Below, piece after piece: positions 1 to 8,026 of a stretch of 17,883 nt of DNA; within the stretch, counting starts at the first letter, position 1; each line of letters begins with the position of its first letter. Under the pieces are notes generated by a model that saw nothing but the letters and a program-made list of their open reading frames with translations, made no database searches and was not told the DNA's origin. Source of the stretch: CBFIHN01 sp965662575 (GTDB taxonomy: Bacteria; Pseudomonadota; Gammaproteobacteria; Francisellales; CACEW01); contig CBFIHN010000034.1 in assembly GCA_965662575.1 (NCBI GenBank), positions 1 through 17,883 on the forward strand, read 5' to 3'. The translations under genes were made by a program, and so were the position numbers.

Positions 1-10
1 TGACTGTCGG

Positions 11-187
11 TCAGGCGTGCATAAGTAGCTGGTTGCTATACAACCAGGGGTGGCGGTTTCTTAATTGAATTCGCGGAGCATTAATGTCAATTATTTTTGA
101 AAGCGTCGATATCAACTCCTGCATGCCCTGAGGCAACAGCGCTTGCCAGCTATGCTCTTCTGGTATGTATTTTTGCCTATTTCGCAT
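11..187 (-). CDS. small uncharacterised ORF coupled to the mazF-like toxin gene
   Basis: This is a 58-codon ORF beginning MRNRQKYIPEEHSW and ending at a TGA. Its ATG overlaps the toxin stop codon (TGATG), an arrangement typical of translational coupling, so it would be the third gene of the toxin-antitoxin operon. I do not recognise the protein. It is rich in basic and polar residues, has two Trp, and has no obvious signal peptide or membrane segment. There is no separate ribosome-binding site beyond what lies inside mazF. It may be a real accessory gene, a remnant of a longer displaced gene, or a chance ORF. The overlap is the main reason to list it. Confidence 0.35.
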   Translation of the reverse strand: MRNRQKYIPEEHSWQALLPQGMQELISTLSKIIDINAPRIQLRNRHPWLYSNQLLMHA

Positions 188-525
188 CAAATCACTAGGT
201 GTATTCTTAAAGCTTGCTCAAGTTGACTCATCAAGTCCTGATTTAACTTAGCAGCTGGCCTACCCTGAATGAGCCTTTGCTTTGAGATGGTGCGAATTTG
301 ATGGCATTGGGCTTTTGAGTCTTTTGGCAACTGCGTGACTTCCTTAGGCAAAAACACTTCAAATGGGTAAATTTTCTTTGTATTGGAAGTCAACGGCAAA
401 ATTGTGACTGTCTCAGATTTCTGATTATTCGCATTATTGCTAACTACCACCACTGGGCGTGTCTTTTTAATTTCAGAGCCAATAGTCGGATCAAGATTTG
501 CGAGAAAAACCTCACCACGCCCCAT
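187..525 (-). CDS. mazF: MazF/PemK-type endoribonuclease toxin
   Basis: The predicted protein of 112 residues is the usual MazF length. It has the family N-terminus GEVFLANLDPTIGSE followed by KKTRPVVVVSNN (residues 4-31), the beta-barrel core that carries the RNA-binding and catalytic face, then a TILPLTS strand and a QCHQIRTISKQRL segment typical of the family. Known members cleave mRNA at short sequence motifs and are neutralised by a cognate antitoxin. The start codon lies 14 nt inside the end of the upstream antitoxin gene, so the two are translationally coupled. A 58-codon ORF overlaps its stop. Family assignment is strong; cleavage specificity cannot be read from the sequence. Confidence 0.9.
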   Translation of the reverse strand: MGRGEVFLANLDPTIGSEIKKTRPVVVVSNNANNQKSETVTILPLTSNTKKIYPFEVFLPKEVTQLPKDSKAQCHQIRTISKQRLIQGRPAAKLNQDLMSQLEQALRIHLVI

Positions 526-736
526 GATCTAAACCCTCGCCAGATAGATGATCTAAATCATAATCAAGCTCAGCATTTGCCTCAGCATAGGCTGTCTCTA
601 GTTGTTTCTCTTGCAGTAAAATCAGCGCTTGATTAATAACATCTGATCGACTCTTGCAATGATGTTCCAACTGATATTGCTCAATAAATTGGCACTGTTC
701 TTGTGGCAGTGATATCGATATTTTCTGTGCATACAT
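512..736 (-). CDS. ribbon-helix-helix antitoxin of the MazF-type toxin
   Basis: The ORF is open from a TTG at 751, but the ATG at 736 (MYAQKISISLPQEQ, 74 residues) is the better start because GGTGGG lies about 7 nt upstream. The N-terminal 45 residues fit a CopG/ParD-like ribbon-helix-helix: a beta strand (KISISLP), helix (QCQFIEQYQLEHH), then helix (RSDVINQALILLQEK). The acidic C-terminus (ELDYDLDHLSGEGLDHGAW) is typical of the flexible toxin-binding tail of an antitoxin. It precedes the toxin gene and overlaps it by 14 nt. RHH antitoxins usually repress their own operon; a pair of 11-bp direct repeats sits just upstream. Confidence 0.8.
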   Translation of the reverse strand: MYAQKISISLPQEQCQFIEQYQLEHHCKSRSDVINQALILLQEKQLETAYAEANAELDYDLDHLSGEGLDHGAW

Positions 737-746
737 TTTAATTCCC

Positions 747-781
747 ACCAAAAGTATTACTAATAATCATACCAAAAGTAT
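747..781 (-). promoter_or_regulatory. promoter and direct-repeat operator of the toxin-antitoxin operon
   Basis: ACCAAAAGTAT occurs twice on the plus strand, at 747-757 and 771-781, with starts 24 bp apart, directly upstream of the antitoxin start. On the coding (minus) strand the segment between them carries an extended -10-like TGG-TATGAT (765-773). The proximal repeat overlaps the Shine-Dalgarno region. Spaced repeats over the promoter are what an autoregulating RHH antitoxin binds, but binding here is inference. Confidence 0.5.
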
Positions 782-855
782 AGCTAATTTTAAATCCTAT
801 GGCTAATTACTGTTTGTGTCGCCTCTTAGTGGGTAAAAAGATCATTATGGTGTAA

Positions 856-884
856 AGTGGGCAATTATAATGAGCTTGCCCACT
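856..884 (+). promoter_or_regulatory. inverted repeat bracketing a -10 hexamer upstream of mfd
   Basis: A perfect 9-bp inverted repeat, AGTGGGCAA (856-864) and TTGCCCACT (876-884), encloses 11 bases that contain a consensus -10 hexamer TATAAT (866-871). The mfd start codon is at 899, and no convincing -35 is seen 17 bp upstream. The palindrome could be an operator over the mfd promoter or a 5' leader hairpin. Confidence 0.4.
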
Positions 885-898
885 ATTAAATTTTCACT

Positions 899-3800
899 AT
901 GTCTTCAATAAAAATTATGCCGGCTAAAAGTGCCTATCTGGGTAGTCTGCAGCCAGAATTTATTGCTCATGACCTTGCGAGGATTGTGACGCAGCATAAA
1001 GCCTCGGTTTTATTGGTTGCAGCAGATATGCAGCAAGCCTATCGCTGGCAACAAGAATTGCCTTTTTTCTTGGGTGAAAAGGTGCCTGTAACATTATTTC
1101 CTGACTGGGAAACTTTACCCTATGATCCCTTTTCGCCACACCAAGATATTACTTCCCAACGTTTGCATTTGTTAAGTATTTTGCCGTACCAAGCATATGG
1201 TGTGACGATTGTCTCAGTGAATACTTTGCTACATCACTTGTCGCCACCTGAGTTTTTGCAAGGTAACAGTTTAAGTTTAAAGCTTGGGCAGCGCATCGAT
1301 ATTGCGCGATGGAAAAATCAACTGCTCCAATCGGGTTATTACTTGGTAAAGCAAGTTTTTTCTCGTGGGGAATTTGCAGTGCGGGGTAGTATTATTGATG
1401 TGTATCCAATGGGGTCGAAACAGCCAGTTCGCATTGAGCTATTTGACGATGAGATTGATACCTTGCGATTGTTTGATCCAGAAACACAACGCTCATTCGG
1501 AACTCTAGAACAGCTGGCGTTGTTGCCTGCACATGAATATCCATTGACAACGAAGAGTGCCGATTTTTTTATCGAGAGATGGCATCAGAATTTTCCAGAG
1601 AACACATGGCAATCCCCTGTTTTACAATCGATTGATAAACAACGCGCGGCTGCTGGTGCGGAATATTATTTGCCATTGTTCTTCGAAAAAACCGCCAGTT
1701 TGATTGATTATTTGCCTAAAGATACCTTGATTGTGAGCCATCAGCAGGTGCCAGTTAGCGCCAACCTATTCATACAGCAAGTGAATGATCGTTATCAGCA
1801 AATGCGTTTTTCATTGACCTCACCTGCGTTGGCACCTCAGCAAGCATTTATTCAACCAGTCGATTTGTTTCATCGGTTTAAATCATTTGCCCAGCTGCGT
1901 TTAGAGCAGACGGTGGTAACTAAGCCAGGAGCACAGAAACAAAATTCTGTGCTACGCACGCTACCTGATTTGCATATTCAGCCACAAGCACAAGTCCCCT
2001 TATTAGCGTTAAAGAATTTTATTGCATCGGCCAACAGGCCGATTTTATGCTGTGCTGCCAGTGAAGGGAGAGCACAGATTTTGCAATCGCACTTAGCAAA
2101 GTTGGGGTTTGCAGTCGATATCGCGAAAAATTGGCAGTCATTTATAACGCAGAAACCACCATTGGCAATCAGTATCGGTTTGCTCGACCAAGGATTTATT
2201 GCCGATCATTATGTGGTCATTAGTGAAAATGATTTATTTGCTGATTTGGTCTTGCAGCGCCGTCGTCGCCAGACTACGGAAGTGGAGTCTAACAACCGAG
2301 TTGCCATTCGTGATTTTACGGAGCTAAACATTGGCGATGCTGTGGTCCATTTAAAACATGGTATTGGCCGCTATCAGGGATTAACGACTTTAGCGCTTGA
2401 TGGTCAAGCACAAGAATTTTTAACATTACACTATGCCAATGATAATAAATTATATGTGCCGATTAGTGATTTGCATTTAATCAGTCGTTACAGCAGTGCG
2501 GAGTTTGAGCATGTGCCAATAAATGTGCTTGGCACCGATCGTTGGCAAAAAACGGTTAATAAAGCGGCTAAGCAAATTCGTGATGTGGCAGCAGAGCTCT
2601 TGGCTATTTATGCTAAGCGAGAACGCAAAAAAGGTTTTGCTTGTCAGTTTGACTCAGATGATTATCAGCGATTTTGTGATGGCTTTATTTTTGAAGAAAC
2701 AGCAGACCAACGTCAAGCAATTAAAGAGGTGACCCAGGATTTGTTATCGGATACTCCGATGGATCGTTTACTTTGCGGTGATGTTGGGTTTGGTAAAACA
2801 GAAGTGGCAATGCGTGCAGCATTTTTGGTGGCACACACACACAAACAAGTTGTGATTCTGGTGCCAACGACTTTGCTTGCAGAACAACATGATGAAAATT
2901 TTTCAGATCGTTTTGCACACTGGCCAATACGTGTTGAATCATTATCACGCTTTAAGACGGCTAAGCAGCAGCAGGCAGTGATTGCCGGCTTAAAAGCTGG
3001 TCATGTCGATATTGTGATTGGCACCCATCGTTTGCTGAATACAGATGTTGAGTATCAGGATTTAGGCTTGGTCATTATTGATGAAGAACATCGTTTTGGT
3101 GTGCGGCATAAAGAAAAGCTCAAAGCGTTACGTGCTGATGTCAATATTTTAACGATGACGGCAACCCCCATTCCACGAACGTTAAATATGGCGATGTCAA
3201 AAATCCGTGATTTATCCTTGATGACGACGCCACCAGCCAAACGCTTGTCGGTGCTAACATTTGTTAAGTCGCGGACGGATGAGCTAATTAAAGAGGCAAT
3301 ACGGCGAGAAGTCATGCGTGGTGGCCAGGTGTATTTTTTACATAATAATGTCACAACAATTGATCATTGTGCTGAGTTGCTGCGAGCGCTATTGCCAGAT
3401 ATAAAATTTGCTGTTGGCCATGGCCAAATGCGCGAGCGGGAACTCGAAAAAATCATGGCCGATTTTTATCATAATCGTTATCAGGTGTTAGTTTGTACCA
3501 CGATTATTGAAACGGGTATTGATGTCCCAAATGCCAATACAATGATTATTGATCGAGCGGATCATTTGGGCCTGGCACAATTACACCAGCTGCGTGGTCG
3601 AGTAGGGCGTTCACACCATCAGGCTTATAGTTATTTATTATGTCCTTCCGTTAAAGGGTTAAGTGGTGATGCCAAAAAACGTTTGCGAGCAATTGAAAAA
3701 GCTGCACAATTAGGAGCAGGATTTGAACTGGCCAGTCATGATCTGGAAATTCGTGGTGCAGGTGAGTTGTTAGGAGATGAGCAAAGCGGGCACATCAATC

Positions 3801-4339
3801 GTGTTGGATTTAATCTATATCTTGAATTGCTTAATCAAGCAGTGAAAGCAATGGAACGTGGTGAAGAGTTTGATATTAATCACCTGCATGTGCTGAATTT
3901 GGACATAGATTTAGGTGTCAGCAGTTTCATTCCTGAAAGCTACTTGCCGGATGTACATTTACGTTTGCAGCTTTATAAGCGTATATCTGAGGCAGCTAGT
4001 GACAGTGCGTTAGATGATATCCAAGTGGAAATGATTGACCGCTTTGGCTTGGTGGTGCAAGAGGTGAAGAATTTATTTGCCATCAGCAGTTTACGTTTGC
4101 GCGCCCAGCAGTTGGGTGTTGTGTCATTGCAAGCGAATGCCAAAGGATTGAGTGTTGAATTTTCAGAACAATCAATAGCCGATCCAGCAAAGATTATCCA
4201 ATGGGTGCAATTACATAGTCAAATTGCGCGTTTTGTGGGGAGTCAAAAAATTCGTGTCGAGCAAGAGATGTTGGCAGCAGAACGGCGCTTTGAGTTGGTT
4301 GATCAATTGTTGCAAGCCATATCACCTGGCTTGTCATAA
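899..4339 (+). CDS. mfd: transcription-repair coupling factor Mfd
   Basis: At 1146 residues this is the normal Mfd length. The order of parts matches the family: UvrB-homology region (about 1-350, including DMQQAYRWQQELPFF and FPDWETLPYDPFSPH), RNA-polymerase-interacting CarD-like domain (about 470-540, IGDAVVHLKHGIGRY), RecG-like translocase with Walker A GDVGFGKTEV (about 625), DEEH box (about 727), TATPIPRT and QLRGRVGR (about 898), and a C-terminal TRCF regulatory domain. Mfd displaces RNA polymerase stalled at lesions and recruits UvrA. No strong Shine-Dalgarno precedes the ATG at 899; an in-frame ATG seven codons in is an alternative. No break is seen. Confidence 0.97.
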   Translation: MSSIKIMPAKSAYLGSLQPEFIAHDLARIVTQHKASVLLVAADMQQAYRWQQELPFFLGEKVPVTLFPDWETLPYDPFSPHQDITSQRLHLLSILPYQAYGVTIVSVNTLLHHLSPPEFLQGNSLSLKLGQRIDIARWKNQLLQSGYYLVKQVFSRGEFAVRGSIIDVYPMGSKQPVRIELFDDEIDTLRLFDPETQRSFGTLEQLALLPAHEYPLTTKSADFFIERWHQNFPENTWQSPVLQSIDKQRAAAGAEYYLPLFFEKTASLIDYLPKDTLIVSHQQVPVSANLFIQQVNDRYQQMRFSLTSPALAPQQAFIQPVDLFHRFKSFAQLRLEQTVVTKPGAQKQNSVLRTLPDLHIQPQAQVPLLALKNFIASANRPILCCAASEGRAQILQSHLAKLGFAVDIAKNWQSFITQKPPLAISIGLLDQGFIADHYVVISENDLFADLVLQRRRRQTTEVESNNRVAIRDFTELNIGDAVVHLKHGIGRYQGLTTLALDGQAQEFLTLHYANDNKLYVPISDLHLISRYSSAEFEHVPINVLGTDRWQKTVNKAAKQIRDVAAELLAIYAKRERKKGFACQFDSDDYQRFCDGFIFEETADQRQAIKEVTQDLLSDTPMDRLLCGDVGFGKTEVAMRAAFLVAHTHKQVVILVPTTLLAEQHDENFSDRFAHWPIRVESLSRFKTAKQQQAVIAGLKAGHVDIVIGTHRLLNTDVEYQDLGLVIIDEEHRFGVRHKEKLKALRADVNILTMTATPIPRTLNMAMSKIRDLSLMTTPPAKRLSVLTFVKSRTDELIKEAIRREVMRGGQVYFLHNNVTTIDHCAELLRALLPDIKFAVGHGQMRERELEKIMADFYHNRYQVLVCTTIIETGIDVPNANTMIIDRADHLGLAQLHQLRGRVGRSHHQAYSYLLCPSVKGLSGDAKKRLRAIEKAAQLGAGFELASHDLEIRGAGELLGDEQSGHINRVGFNLYLELLNQAVKAMERGEEFDINHLHVLNLDIDLGVSSFIPESYLPDVHLRLQLYKRISEAASDSALDDIQVEMIDRFGLVVQEVKNLFAISSLRLRAQQLGVVSLQANAKGLSVEFSEQSIADPAKIIQWVQLHSQIARFVGSQKIRVEQEMLAAERRFELVDQLLQAISPGLS

Positions 4340-4390
4340 GCATTTTAATGTGGTGTAAGGTGAGTAGATAATGTGTGTAGGGAGGAATTA

Positions 4391-5347
4391 ATGAGACGGC
4401 TATTATCTGGGGATATCATGCCATCACTGGGTTTGGGCACTTGGCTATCGGATCGTCATAAGCTACATCAAGCAGTTAAAACAGCATTAGATATTGGCTA
4501 TCGCCATATTGATTGTGCTGCCATTTATCTTAATGAAGATGTCATCGGGGAGGCCATAGCTGTGGCAATCGCAGCTGGTGTGGTTGAGCGGCAAGAATTA
4601 TGGTTAACCTCAAAGTTATGGAATAGCTATCATGCTGCCGCAGACGTTGAAGTAGCCTGTCGGCAAAGTTTGCAGGATTTGCAGGTTGATTATTTGGATT
4701 TATATCTGATTCATTGGCCTGTTGCTTTTCATCAATCTGTTGGAATGAATTCGGATATTTCGAGTGTTAATGATTTAATCGATTTGAAAACATTGCCCAT
4801 TAGCGAAACCTGGCAAGCAATGGAAAAATTAGTTGATCAGGGCTTAGTTAAAAATATTGGTGTTTCTAATTTTTCTCAGCGACATTTGCAAGAATTACTT
4901 GAAAACAGTCGTATTAAACCCGCCGTGAATCAAGTAGAGAGCCATCCGTATTGGCAACAACAGGAGTTATTACAATTTTGCCAACAGCATCAAGTACAAA
5001 TGGAGGCTTATGCGCCATTAGGTTCGCGTGCAAAACGAGAACGTTTTCCTGATGATAATGTGGCCCCAGATTTATTTGAAGACCCAAGTATTCTTGCGAT
5101 TGCCGAAAAACATCAGGCAACACCCGCACAAATTTTAATCGCTTGGCAGTTGGCTCGAGATGTGGTGACCATTCCTAAATCAGTTACACCCTCTCGATTG
5201 CAGGAAAATTGGCAAGCACAGGGCGTACAACTTGATGCGAATGATACATTACAAATAGCTACAATTGGCTCGCAAGGGCGCTCGTTTGATGCCGCTTGGT
5301 GGGATATTCCCTCTTCTCCCTATACACAAGAATTTCTGTGGGGTTAG
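4391..5347 (+). CDS. aldo/keto reductase (aldose-reductase-like)
   Basis: This is an NAD(P)H-dependent carbonyl reductase of the AKR superfamily, 318 residues. The ORF opens from a GTG at 4373, but the ATG at 4391 has a strong Shine-Dalgarno (AGGGAGG, 6 nt spacing) and fits the family start (LLSGDIMPSLGLGTW). The catalytic tetrad is visible as Asp41, Tyr46, Lys75 and His108 in DCAAIYLNED, LTSKLWNSYH and LYLIHWP. The cofactor-binding motifs GVSNFS and the late IPKS segment are present. Substrate cannot be deduced. It follows mfd by 51 bp and may be co-transcribed, although no promoter or terminator between the two is clear. Confidence 0.9.
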   Translation: MRRLLSGDIMPSLGLGTWLSDRHKLHQAVKTALDIGYRHIDCAAIYLNEDVIGEAIAVAIAAGVVERQELWLTSKLWNSYHAAADVEVACRQSLQDLQVDYLDLYLIHWPVAFHQSVGMNSDISSVNDLIDLKTLPISETWQAMEKLVDQGLVKNIGVSNFSQRHLQELLENSRIKPAVNQVESHPYWQQQELLQFCQQHQVQMEAYAPLGSRAKRERFPDDNVAPDLFEDPSILAIAEKHQATPAQILIAWQLARDVVTIPKSVTPSRLQENWQAQGVQLDANDTLQIATIGSQGRSFDAAWWDIPSSPYTQEFLWG

Positions 5348-5366
5348 CGTGAATTAGATGAGTCAC

Positions 5367-5963
5367 TTACACTGCTTGTCTCGAATGAAAGGCATGTGAT
5401 AGTGTGTTGCTGTCAATATATTCAAGTTCACCACCGAAGGGCACGCCGTAAGCAATTCGTGATACGGGTTTATGATAAGACTTAATCATGTCGGTTAAGT
5501 AATAAGCTGTTGCTTCCCCTTCGATGGTGGGGTTGGTTGCTAAAATGACTTCATCGATATCATGGTCTTTAAGTCTTGCTTCAAGTTGGTCAAGTTGGAG
5601 CTCTTCAGGGCCAATACCGTCAAGTGGCGATAAGCGGCCCATCAGTACAAAATAGATACCATCAAACCCAGAGGATTGTTCAATGGCTAAAATGTCCATC
5701 GGTGTTTCAACAATACACAGTAACCGTTGATTGCGTTTGCTACTGCTGCAAATTTGGCATTGGTCAGATTCACACAAGGTGCGACAGGTTTGACAGCGAC
5801 CAATCATGTCCAAGCTTTTAGTTAATGTTTTAGCAAGATGTTGGGCACTTTTTTGATCTTTATCCAGCAAATGAAAGGCCATCCGCTGTGCTGACTTTTG
5901 ACCAACACTGGGTAAGCAACGTAAAGCGTCAATTAGTGCATTGATTTGGGGGCTAAACGGCAT
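5367..5963 (-). CDS. recR: recombination mediator RecR
   Basis: At 198 residues this is the standard RecR size. The N-terminal helix-hairpin-helix (LPSVGQKSAQRMAFHLL) is followed by a Cys4 zinc site (Cys57, Cys60, Cys69, Cys72) and a Toprim domain (LLCIVETPMDILAIE, then GRLSPLDGIGPEEL). The protein ends with a GGELEYID-type segment. RecR acts with RecO and RecF to load RecA onto SSB-coated DNA at gaps. Its ATG overlaps the ybaB stop by one base (TAATG), placing it last in a dnaX-ybaB-recR operon. It converges on the aldo/keto reductase gene with only 19 bp between stops, and no obvious terminator is there. Confidence 0.97.
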   Translation of the reverse strand: MPFSPQINALIDALRCLPSVGQKSAQRMAFHLLDKDQKSAQHLAKTLTKSLDMIGRCQTCRTLCESDQCQICSSSKRNQRLLCIVETPMDILAIEQSSGFDGIYFVLMGRLSPLDGIGPEELQLDQLEARLKDHDIDEVILATNPTIEGEATAYYLTDMIKSYHKPVSRIAYGVPFGGELEYIDSNTLSHAFHSRQAV

Positions 5964-6289
5964 TAGGAAGGCATTTGGAATTCCGGGGGTAAATCTCCGG
6001 CTAGTCCACCCATTTTATCGCGAGTTTCTTTTTCAAGTTTTCGGGTCGCATCGTTAACGGCTGCTGCAACCAGTTCTTGTAATAAGGTTTTGCCTTCATT
6101 TTCTGTTTGGATTAGGCTTGGGTCAATAATCACATGCTCAAGTTCATGTTTGCCGTTCATAATGACTTTAACAATTTGTGGTGCAACGCCTGCTGCACCA
6201 GCGACTTTAATTTGAGCAACTTCGTCTTGTAGTGATTGCATTTTTTCTTGCATCACTTTGGCTTGTTCCATGAGTTTACTAATATCCAT
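5963..6289 (-). CDS. ybaB: nucleoid-associated protein, YbaB/EbfC family
   Basis: This 108-residue protein has the family pattern: an N-terminal coiled-coil helix (LMEQAKVMQEKMQSLQDEVAQ), a central sheet (VKVIMNGKHELEHVIIDPSL) and a C-terminal helix with a Gly-Met-rich end (DKMGGLAGDLPPEFQMPS). Members form dimers that bind DNA with little sequence preference and help organise the nucleoid. The start overlaps the dnaX stop by one base and its stop overlaps the recR start by one base, so the three genes are translationally linked, as in many gammaproteobacteria. Confidence 0.96.
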   Translation of the reverse strand: MDISKLMEQAKVMQEKMQSLQDEVAQIKVAGAAGVAPQIVKVIMNGKHELEHVIIDPSLIQTENEGKTLLQELVAAAVNDATRKLEKETRDKMGGLAGDLPPEFQMPS

Positions 6290-7902
6290 TAAGTTTCCTT
6301 GTGATTTGGGGTTATTGAGTTAGGTTCAATTATTGCATCAAACTCTGCTTGCATAAACCGCACATGAGGATCATTTTTAATCGAATCTTCTGCGTGTTGT
6401 TGTTGTGTTTTTTGTATAGCCTCTTGATGTGCTGCCGGTGATAATGCTTCGGTTGGTGCGGTGGCTTCAGTTTGAATATTGACTTTGATTGTGCGGGCAA
6501 AATGCGTACTCAATAGTTGGCTTAGCTGTTGTTTATTACGTTCATTGACCATGTTTGCATGTTGTCGGTCAATGACGAGCTCTACGCTATGTTGGTTTTG
6601 TGTTAAGAGGGTGCAATGAAAGGCCATTTGTTTGAGTAAGCCAGTTGCTGGGAGTTGCGATAAGATGGTGTGCCAATCATCTGCTTTGATATTTGGAGGT
6701 GTTGCAATAGGTGTGTTAACAGTTTTTTTCGTCAATTGTTTGGTCTTTTGTATTGGTTCGACGCTGCCGGCAGTATTGTTTTTGGCCTTAGATGAGCGGT
6801 ATGGCTTAGAGCCTTGAGGGATAAACGCTAGAAGTCTAAGCATTGCCATTTCAAGGCCGGTTTTGTTATCAGGTGCTAGCGGTAAGTCACGTTGGCTGGT
6901 GATGGTGATTTGATAGAGTAACTGTAAAGTTTGTGCATTTGTGATGGCCGCCAGTTTCGCTAGAATTTCAGGGTTAAAATCACGATGGCCGGACGTTGAA
7001 TGTTGCTGGTAAATAGCCAGCTGCACAAATAATTCCGCGAGCGTTGCCAACACCTTTGCGGCATCCTTGCCTTGAGCCAGTAGTTGGTGAATATGGTTAA
7101 ATGCTTGTGGGCTATCCTGCATTAAAATGGCAGTGGCTAATGCAATAATTGTTTGTTGATCGATAGTGCCAAGCATGTCTTGACAGGTTACGAAATGAAG
7201 TTGGCCGTCGCCAAAGGCGATAGCTTGGTCGAGTAGGCTTAGGGCATCACGTAAACTGCCATTGGCAGCTTTCGCAATTAAAGCAATCGCCGTTTGTTCA
7301 GAATTAATTTTTTCTGCCTGGAGTATGTGCGTGAGTTGTTGCTCAATAATATCAACAGAGATTGGTGGGAGATTAAATTGTAGGCAGCGTGACAGCACGG
7401 TGATTGGTAGTTTTTGTGGGTCAGTCGTTGCTAGTAAAAATTTGACATGCTCAGGAGGCTCTTCCAATGTTTTCAGTAGAGCGTTGAAGCTATGATTTGA
7501 CAGCATATGTACTTCGTCAATCAAATAAATTTTGTAGCGCCCTTGAGTTGGGGCGTATTGCACATTATCGAGTAGCTCACGCGTATCTTCAACTTTAGTG
7601 TTTGAAGCAGCATCAATTTCAATTAAGTCAATAAAGCGACCCTGATCTATCTGTTGGCAGTTGGCGCAGGTTTCACACGGCGTGGGTGATATACCTTGCT
7701 CGCATGACAAACATTTAGCCAAAATCCTCCCAATAGTTGTTTTACCCACACCTCGGGTGCCACTGAATAAATAAGCGTGATGTAAGCGCTGATGTTCAAG
7801 AGCATGACGCAAGGCAGTTAAGGCGACTTGTTGGCCTGCGACTTGATCAAAATTTTTAGGGCGCCATTTGCGGGCTAAAACTTGGTGGCTCAAAAGATTC
7901 AT
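6289..7902 (-). CDS. dnaX: DNA polymerase III clamp-loader subunits tau/gamma
   Basis: The full-length product is 537 residues, shorter than the E. coli tau of 643. The AAA+ core is intact: Walker A GTRGVGKTT (48-56), zinc module Cys67/76/79/82, Walker B region LIDEVHML, and sensor/Arg-finger TVLSRCLQF (168-176). The domain III collar continues to about residue 370, followed by a polar linker and a tau-specific C-terminal domain. A run of seven A at codons 392-394 sits in the linker; a -1 slip there would add Asn-Cys and stop, giving a 395-residue gamma-like product, by analogy with E. coli dnaX. The protein loads the sliding clamp and couples polymerase to helicase. Confidence 0.95.
   Translation of the reverse strand: MNLLSHQVLARKWRPKNFDQVAGQQVALTALRHALEHQRLHHAYLFSGTRGVGKTTIGRILAKCLSCEQGISPTPCETCANCQQIDQGRFIDLIEIDAASNTKVEDTRELLDNVQYAPTQGRYKIYLIDEVHMLSNHSFNALLKTLEEPPEHVKFLLATTDPQKLPITVLSRCLQFNLPPISVDIIEQQLTHILQAEKINSEQTAIALIAKAANGSLRDALSLLDQAIAFGDGQLHFVTCQDMLGTIDQQTIIALATAILMQDSPQAFNHIHQLLAQGKDAAKVLATLAELFVQLAIYQQHSTSGHRDFNPEILAKLAAITNAQTLQLLYQITITSQRDLPLAPDNKTGLEMAMLRLLAFIPQGSKPYRSSKAKNNTAGSVEPIQKTKQLTKKTVNTPIATPPNIKADDWHTILSQLPATGLLKQMAFHCTLLTQNQHSVELVIDRQHANMVNERNKQQLSQLLSTHFARTIKVNIQTEATAPTEALSPAAHQEAIQKTQQQHAEDSIKNDPHVRFMQAEFDAIIEPNSITPNHKET
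6716..6729 (-). promoter_or_regulatory. possible frameshift/slippage site in dnaX
   Basis: Seven consecutive A on the coding strand (6729-6723) read ACG AAA AAA ACT in frame. After a -1 shift the next codons are AAC TGT TAA, an immediate stop. The location just beyond domain III matches where E. coli makes gamma. I see no upstream Shine-Dalgarno-like stimulator and no strong hairpin downstream, so efficiency could be low or absent. Confidence 0.35.
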
Positions 7903-8026
7903 AGTCTGAGGTAATGATATAGTCAGAGGATAGCGAGATATGCTTTGCTAAGCAACCAATAACGCTTGATTTTTATCAGGCTTTGGCGTTAAATCCAGCC
8001 GATAATAATTAAGTTGAGTAGAAAAT

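Noticed and set aside
4349..4366. Similarity between GGTGTAAGGTGAG after mfd and GGTGTAAAGTGGG before mfd
   Set aside because: The match is short and lacks the palindrome seen upstream, so it is likely coincidence.
7941..7990. Palindromes TTGCT-A-AGCAA and AACGC/GCGTT in the dnaX-glk divergent region as operators
   Set aside because: They are short, of different types and not tied to a recognisable promoter.
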